DNA from: JAZNQL01 sp045531205
Lineage (GTDB): Bacteria > Bacillota > Clostridia > UMGS1883 > UMGS1540
Direction of reading: 5' to 3'
DNA length: 17,435 nucleotides
NCBI GenBank assembly: GCA_045531205.1
Contig: JAZSDN010000075.1
Location: 1 to 17,435 of the forward strand
Shown: positions 15,444 through 17,435 of the stretch, one piece after another
How positions within the stretch are numbered: position 1 is the first letter of the stretch
Layout of the letters: each line of letters begins with the position of its first letter
The notes under the pieces: generated by a model
What the model saw: only the letters and a program-made list of their open reading frames with translations
What the model was told of the DNA's origin: nothing
Database searches by the model: none
Made by a program: the position numbers and the translations under genes

Positions 15444-15472
15444 TTGATTTTTAATTTAATGTGTGATATTAT
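15444..15472 (+). promoter_or_regulatory. Promoter of the tRNA-Glu gene
   Basis: TTGATT (15444-15449) and TATTAT (15467-15472) are separated by 17 bp, 16 bp upstream of the mature tRNA 5' end, leaving a precursor leader of about 9 nt. Confidence 0.75.
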
Positions 15473-15488
15473 AACTACCGTTACATAC

Positions 15489-15564
15489 GGCCCCATTGTC
15501 TAGCGGCCTAGGACGTTGCCCTCTCACGGCAAAAACCGGGGTTCGAGTCCCCGTGGGGTCACCA
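15489..15564 (+). tRNA. tRNA-Glu, anticodon CTC
   Basis: A full cloverleaf can be drawn. The acceptor stem is GGCCCCA/TGGGGTC with one G-U pair and discriminator A at 15561. The anticodon stem TTGCC/GGCAA encloses loop CTCTCAC with anticodon CTC at 15523-15525, and the T arm is CGGGG-TTCGAGT-CCCCG. The 3' CCA is encoded (15562-15564). It reads GAG codons. It stands alone with its own promoter and a hairpin immediately after the CCA. Confidence 0.95.
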
Positions 15565-15600
15565 AAAATCGACATTCTTCGACAGAGGAATGTCGATTTT
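15565..15600 (+). terminator. 16-bp hairpin directly after tRNA-Glu, probable terminator
   Basis: The arms AAAATCGACATTCTTC (15565-15580) and GAGGAATGTCGATTTT (15585-15600) pair over 16 bp with one G-U pair and loop GACA. The stem ends in TTTT and is followed by ACTTATT, a weak T tract. The simplest reading is the tRNA terminator. It may also be one end of a small repeat, because TGTCGATTTT recurs downstream. Confidence 0.65.
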
Positions 15601-15690
15601 ACTTATTACCTATTCCTTCTTCACTATTCCCTAAAAAGACTTGTCGATTTTTGGAAAGTAATAAGTAATAGTGAATAAGGAAGAAGTTGA
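15601..15690. repeat. Degenerate short-repeat patch (TATTAC/CTATTC/CTTCTTC words)
   Basis: The words ACTTATTAC, CTATTC, CTTCTTC and CACTATT at 15601-15630 reappear as reverse complements in a different order at 15656-15688 (AAGTAATAAGTAATAGTG, then AATAAGGAAGAAG). Together they can fold into a loose inverted structure. Such patches resemble intergenic repeats of clostridial genomes. No open reading frame here is believable. Confidence 0.5.
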
Positions 15691-15769
15691 GGTAGTTTTG
15701 CTTGCGCAAAACAAGAAATTAAAATATCTCAATGGTTCTGATTTTCCAGTAAAAAAGACTTGTCAATTT
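15633..15769 (+). repeat. 18-bp direct repeat flanking an intergenic segment left of the IS
   Basis: AAAAAGACTTGTCGATTT at 15633-15650 and AAAAAGACTTGTCAATTT at 15752-15769 differ at one base. The segment between them holds the repeat patch and a short hairpin GTTTTGC-TTGC-GCAAAAC. The right copy abuts the left end of the IS3 element. Confidence 0.6.
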
Positions 15770-15793
15770 GAAGTGAACCCCAAAGTTTAGACA
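15769..15793 (+). repeat. Left terminal inverted repeat of the IS3 element
   Basis: It starts TGAAGTGAACCCC and continues AAAGTTTAGACA. Read against the reverse complement of the right end it has 20 of 25 identical positions. Confidence 0.8.
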
Positions 15794-15804
15794 AAAATTT
15801 AATA

Positions 15805-16623
15805 TTAACTTGCTTGTGAATGAGTTCGGTATTGTACCGGGCTCATTCCTTTTAGTTTCATAGAAATTCTTTCGTTGTTGTAATAATAGATATATCTTTT
15901 TAATTCATCAATGAAAGCGTTAACGCTTTCAAATTTTTCTCCATAAAACATTTCAACTTTTAATCTGCCAAAAAAGTTCTCCATAGCACCATTATCCATA
16001 CAATTCCCTTTGCGGGACATACTTTGAACAATGTTGTGTTCTTTTAATAATCGTTGATATTCCGCATGCTGGTATTGCCATCCTTGGTCAGAATGAAACA
16101 GTGGTTTAGTATCCGCAGGAAGCTTTTTGAATAATCCATCAAGCATTTCTCTGATTTGCCATAGATTTGGACTTAATGAAATGGAATATGATACGATTTC
16201 ACGATTGTATAAATCCATTACAGGTGATAAATATACTTTATCATTGCATACCTTAAATTCTGTTACATCAGTTGTCAGTTTTTCAAATGGCTTGGCAGCA
16301 GTAAATTCTCTGTTGAGTAAATTATCAGCAATCTTACCAACTTCACCTTTATATGAATGATATTTGCCATTTTTTCGTTGTTTTCCTTTGATGTTAAGCT
16401 CATTCATAAGTTTCAATACTGTTTTATGATTGATTGTATATCCTTTTTGTTTTAGTGCACATAAAATTCTACGATAACCATATCTACCTTTGTTTTGATT
16501 GAATATGTCAAGTATGTCGACTTTAACTTCTTTGTATTTATCTGTGTCTTTTGATTTCAGATAATAGTAAAATGTGCTTCTTGCAAGCCCGGAAACTTCC
16601 AACAAATCTTTAAGCGGATACAA
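15805..16623 (-). CDS. IS3-family transposase OrfB (DDE integrase domain)
   Basis: The 272-residue reading frame contains an HTH_21-like N-terminal region (YPLKDLLEVSGLARSTFYYY) and an rve integrase core. The catalytic triad is Asp119 (LTTDVTEFKV), Asp179 (HSDQGWQYQH) and Glu215 (NGAMENFFGRLKVE), with the DD(35)E spacing. The first codon given is a TTG without a clear ribosome binding site. The open frame continues upstream (reading ALIIAELRQ just before) into the end of orfA in the -1 frame. OrfB is therefore most likely made as an OrfAB fusion of about 410 residues by ribosomal frameshifting. Confidence 0.93.
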   Translation of the reverse strand: MYPLKDLLEVSGLARSTFYYYLKSKDTDKYKEVKVDILDIFNQNKGRYGYRRILCALKQKGYTINHKTVLKLMNELNIKGKQRKNGKYHSYKGEVGKIADNLLNREFTAAKPFEKLTTDVTEFKVCNDKVYLSPVMDLYNREIVSYSISLSPNLWQIREMLDGLFKKLPADTKPLFHSDQGWQYQHAEYQRLLKEHNIVQSMSRKGNCMDNGAMENFFGRLKVEMFYGEKFESVNAFIDELKRYIYYYNNERISMKLKGMSPVQYRTHSQAS

Positions 16624-16643
16624 CTGCCTTAATTCAGCGATAA

Positions 16644-17036
16644 TTAACGCTTTTTGCCGTTCTTTCGCTCTTCCGCAAGAACTAAGGCACTCAGTTTTTT
16701 TAAGTAGTCTATCTCCATTCTAAGACGCTGGTTTTCGGCAATCAAATCTTCTTCAACATTTTTATCCAATTTAGGCGGACGACCTCTCTTGTTACTATTT
16801 AACGCACTATTTCTGCCTCTTTTATCTTTCATCAGACCTTCGGCTCCTTCTTCTAAATATGCGCGTTCCCATCTTTTAACAGTACTAATATAGTTATGTT
16901 CGTCTGACCGACCTGCTGTTAACCAATACTTTCTTACAGTTTCATGATATGATAAATGATGTTCTCCCATATCCATTATAACAGATATTTTGAAATCTGA
17001 CGAGTACTTTCTTTGAGTTGTTCCTTTCTTTGCCAT
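16644..17036 (-). CDS. IS3-family transposase OrfA (HTH and coiled coil)
   Basis: The 130-residue DNA-binding subunit has an N-terminal helix-turn-helix region (RKYSSDFKISVIMDM and following), a basic GRPPK segment, and a C-terminal leucine-zipper-like helix (ENQRLRMEIDYLKKLSALV) used for oligomerisation. I choose the ATG at 17034-17036, because GGAGGT lies about 9 bp upstream. An in-frame TTG at 17054 would place the start over the ribosome binding site. It ends NGKKR, where the -1 frame opens into orfB. Confidence 0.9.
   Translation of the reverse strand: MAKKGTTQRKYSSDFKISVIMDMGEHHLSYHETVRKYWLTAGRSDEHNYISTVKRWERAYLEEGAEGLMKDKRGRNSALNSNKRGRPPKLDKNVEEDLIAENQRLRMEIDYLKKLSALVLAEERKNGKKR
16650..16656 (-). 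promoter_or_regulatory. Probable -1 ribosomal frameshift site joining orfA and orfB
   Basis: On the minus strand the heptamer C-AAA-AAG sits two codons before the orfA stop. A -1 slip here continues as ALIIAELRQLYPL into orfB, exactly as in IS150-type OrfAB fusions. An upstream A-AAA-AAA run (within YLKK) is a second possible site but would replace the end of OrfA with an unusual sequence. Confidence 0.65.
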
Positions 17037-17057
17037 AAAAATATGCACCTCCAAAAG

Positions 17058-17082
17058 TGTCTAACTTTTGGGGTGCATATCA
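17058..17082 (-). repeat. Right terminal inverted repeat of the IS3 element
   Basis: Read on the minus strand it is TGATATGCACCCC followed by AAAAGTTAGACA, matching the left end except at a few positions. The orfA ribosome binding site lies immediately inside it. Confidence 0.8.
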
Positions 17083-17125
17083 TTAAACGCGTGGTTTTGA
17101 TTTGTAAGCTTTAGCGAAAAACAAC

Positions 17126-17142
17126 CACCGCTTAAAGCGGTG
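17126..17142. other. Subterminal hairpin of the IS200/IS605 left end
   Basis: CACCGC-TTAAA-GCGGTG forms a 6-bp stem with a 5-nt loop about 90 bp before tnpA. TnpA enzymes of this family recognise such subterminal hairpins at the element ends in place of terminal inverted repeats. The exact left boundary of the element cannot be placed. Confidence 0.55.
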
Positions 17143-17154
17143 AGAATAAAAAAC

Positions 17155-17183
17155 TTTAGTAAAAAATCCTCCTATGGTATAAT
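17155..17183 (+). promoter_or_regulatory. tnpA promoter
   Basis: A perfect TATAAT (17178-17183) is preceded at 17 bp by TTTAGT (17155-17160), a weak -35 box. The predicted transcript starts near 17190 and has a leader of about 40 nt, containing a short hairpin (GTGG...CCAC, 17188-17204) and the ribosome binding site AAGGAGGA (17217-17224). Confidence 0.55.
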
Positions 17184-17231
17184 GGAAGTGGGTTTGGCAA
17201 CCACAAAACAAAATACAAGGAGGACTGTCAA

Positions 17232-17435
17232 ATGAATGACAATCATAGTTTATCACATTCGAAGTGGAATTGCAAGTATCACATAGTGTTTGCACCAAAG
17301 TATAGAAGAATGGAAATATACGGGAAGATAAAAACAGATGTGGGAAAAATACTGCGAATGCTGTGTGAACAGAAGAAAGTAAATATAATAGAAGCACAAG
17401 CATGCCCGGATCATATACATATGCTGGTAGAAATA
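17232..17435 (+). CDS. tnpA: IS200/IS605-family transposase TnpA (Y1), N-terminal part
   Basis: The first 68 codons are visible and the gene continues past the right edge. The protein contains SKWNCKYHIVFAPKYRR, the standard start of Y1 transposases, and the HUH metal-binding motif His61-Ile-His63 in CPDHIHMLVEI. These enzymes cut and join single-stranded DNA through a tyrosine that lies beyond the window. AAGGAGGA lies 7 bp before the ATG. Whether a TnpB gene follows cannot be seen; this form is often tnpA-only. Confidence 0.93.
   Translation, partial: MNDNHSLSHSKWNCKYHIVFAPKYRRMEIYGKIKTDVGKILRMLCEQKKVNIIEAQACPDHIHMLVEI

Larger units (their letters stand above)
15769..17082 (-). mobile_element. 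IS3-family insertion sequence (IS150-like), apparently complete
   Basis: The element of about 1314 bp is bounded by imperfect 25-bp inverted repeats that share the core ACCCCAAA and TTAGACA, a terminal pattern typical of IS150-group members. It contains orfA and orfB in the classical two-frame arrangement, both on the minus strand, with all three catalytic acids intact. No confident target duplication is seen: with the ends drawn at TG...CA the flanks are ATT and TTA, while moving the right end in by one base gives ATT on both sides. It was probably inserted recently enough to remain intact. Confidence 0.85.

Noticed and set aside
15496..15678. 60-residue open frame over the tRNA-Glu and following hairpin
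   Set aside because: It runs through a well-formed tRNA gene and its hairpin, and the translated sequence has no recognisable domain.
15489..15690. tRNA-Glu 3' end as attachment site of an integrated island
   Set aside because: No second copy of the tRNA 3' end and no integrase gene occur in the window.
15766..17085. Target-site duplication of the IS3 element
   Set aside because: Flanks are ATT and TTA with the standard TG...CA ends; an ATT duplication appears only if the right end is moved by one base, so it is left undecided.
17083..17403. 106-residue minus-strand frame over the IS200 left end
   Set aside because: It is antisense to the tnpA start, which has an HUH motif, promoter and ribosome binding site; the frame itself has no recognisable features.
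1..17435. CRISPR array, toxin-antitoxin pair, retron or other defence system
   Set aside because: No regular spaced repeats, reverse transcriptase or defence-type gene pairs were seen; the only accessory genes are transposases.

Overview
The window looks like chromosomal DNA from a spore-forming member of the Clostridia (low-GC Firmicutes), probably an uncultured gut-type lineage. The basis is AT-rich sequence with strong GGAGG-type ribosome binding sites, a short-form HisG with a HisZ partner, SpoIID, DegV, a BofC-like protein, QueT and IS3/IS200-type insertion sequences. Species cannot be named from the sequence alone.

Positions 1-8420, minus strand: a complete, tightly packed histidine operon in the order hisZ-hisG-hisD-hisC-hisB-hisH-hisA-hisF-hisIE. 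Cistrons overlap by 4 or 8 bp, or are separated by 1-3 bp. An ABC-F ATPase gene follows after 15 bp and runs off the left edge. The operon encodes every histidine step except histidinol-phosphate phosphatase, which must be encoded elsewhere. A canonical vegetative promoter precedes hisZ, and a 30-bp dyad centred on its -35 box is a candidate repressor operator.

Positions 8481-13230, still minus strand: queT (ECF S component for a queuosine precursor) with its own promoter; spoIID (peptidoglycan transglycosylase of engulfment) behind a sigma-E-like promoter and followed by a terminator; then a two-gene unit of a class A penicillin-binding protein followed by a DegV/FakB-type fatty-acid-binding protein, closed by a terminator.

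Positions 13304-15600, plus strand: a small membrane-anchored protein with a BofC-like C-terminal region behind a forespore-type promoter candidate; then an amino-acid ABC transporter substrate-binding lipoprotein and permease separated by a perfect 14-bp hairpin, with no ATPase gene beside them; then tRNA-Glu(CTC) with its own promoter and a following hairpin.

Positions 15601-17435: a mobile and repetitive zone. A patch of degenerate short repeats leads into a complete IS3-family (IS150-like) element with terminal inverted repeats, orfA and orfB, and a probable -1 frameshift site. Right beside it is the left part of an IS200/IS605-family element with a subterminal hairpin and a TnpA gene that runs off the right edge.

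Most of the window is ordinary housekeeping content, and I do not see an unambiguous new system. The observations most worth checking are the his-promoter dyad, the sporulation-type promoters, the ATPase-less transporter pair with its intergenic hairpin, and the 5' region of the IS200 tnpA, where an anti-Shine-Dalgarno sequence lies just upstream of the element's own promoter.
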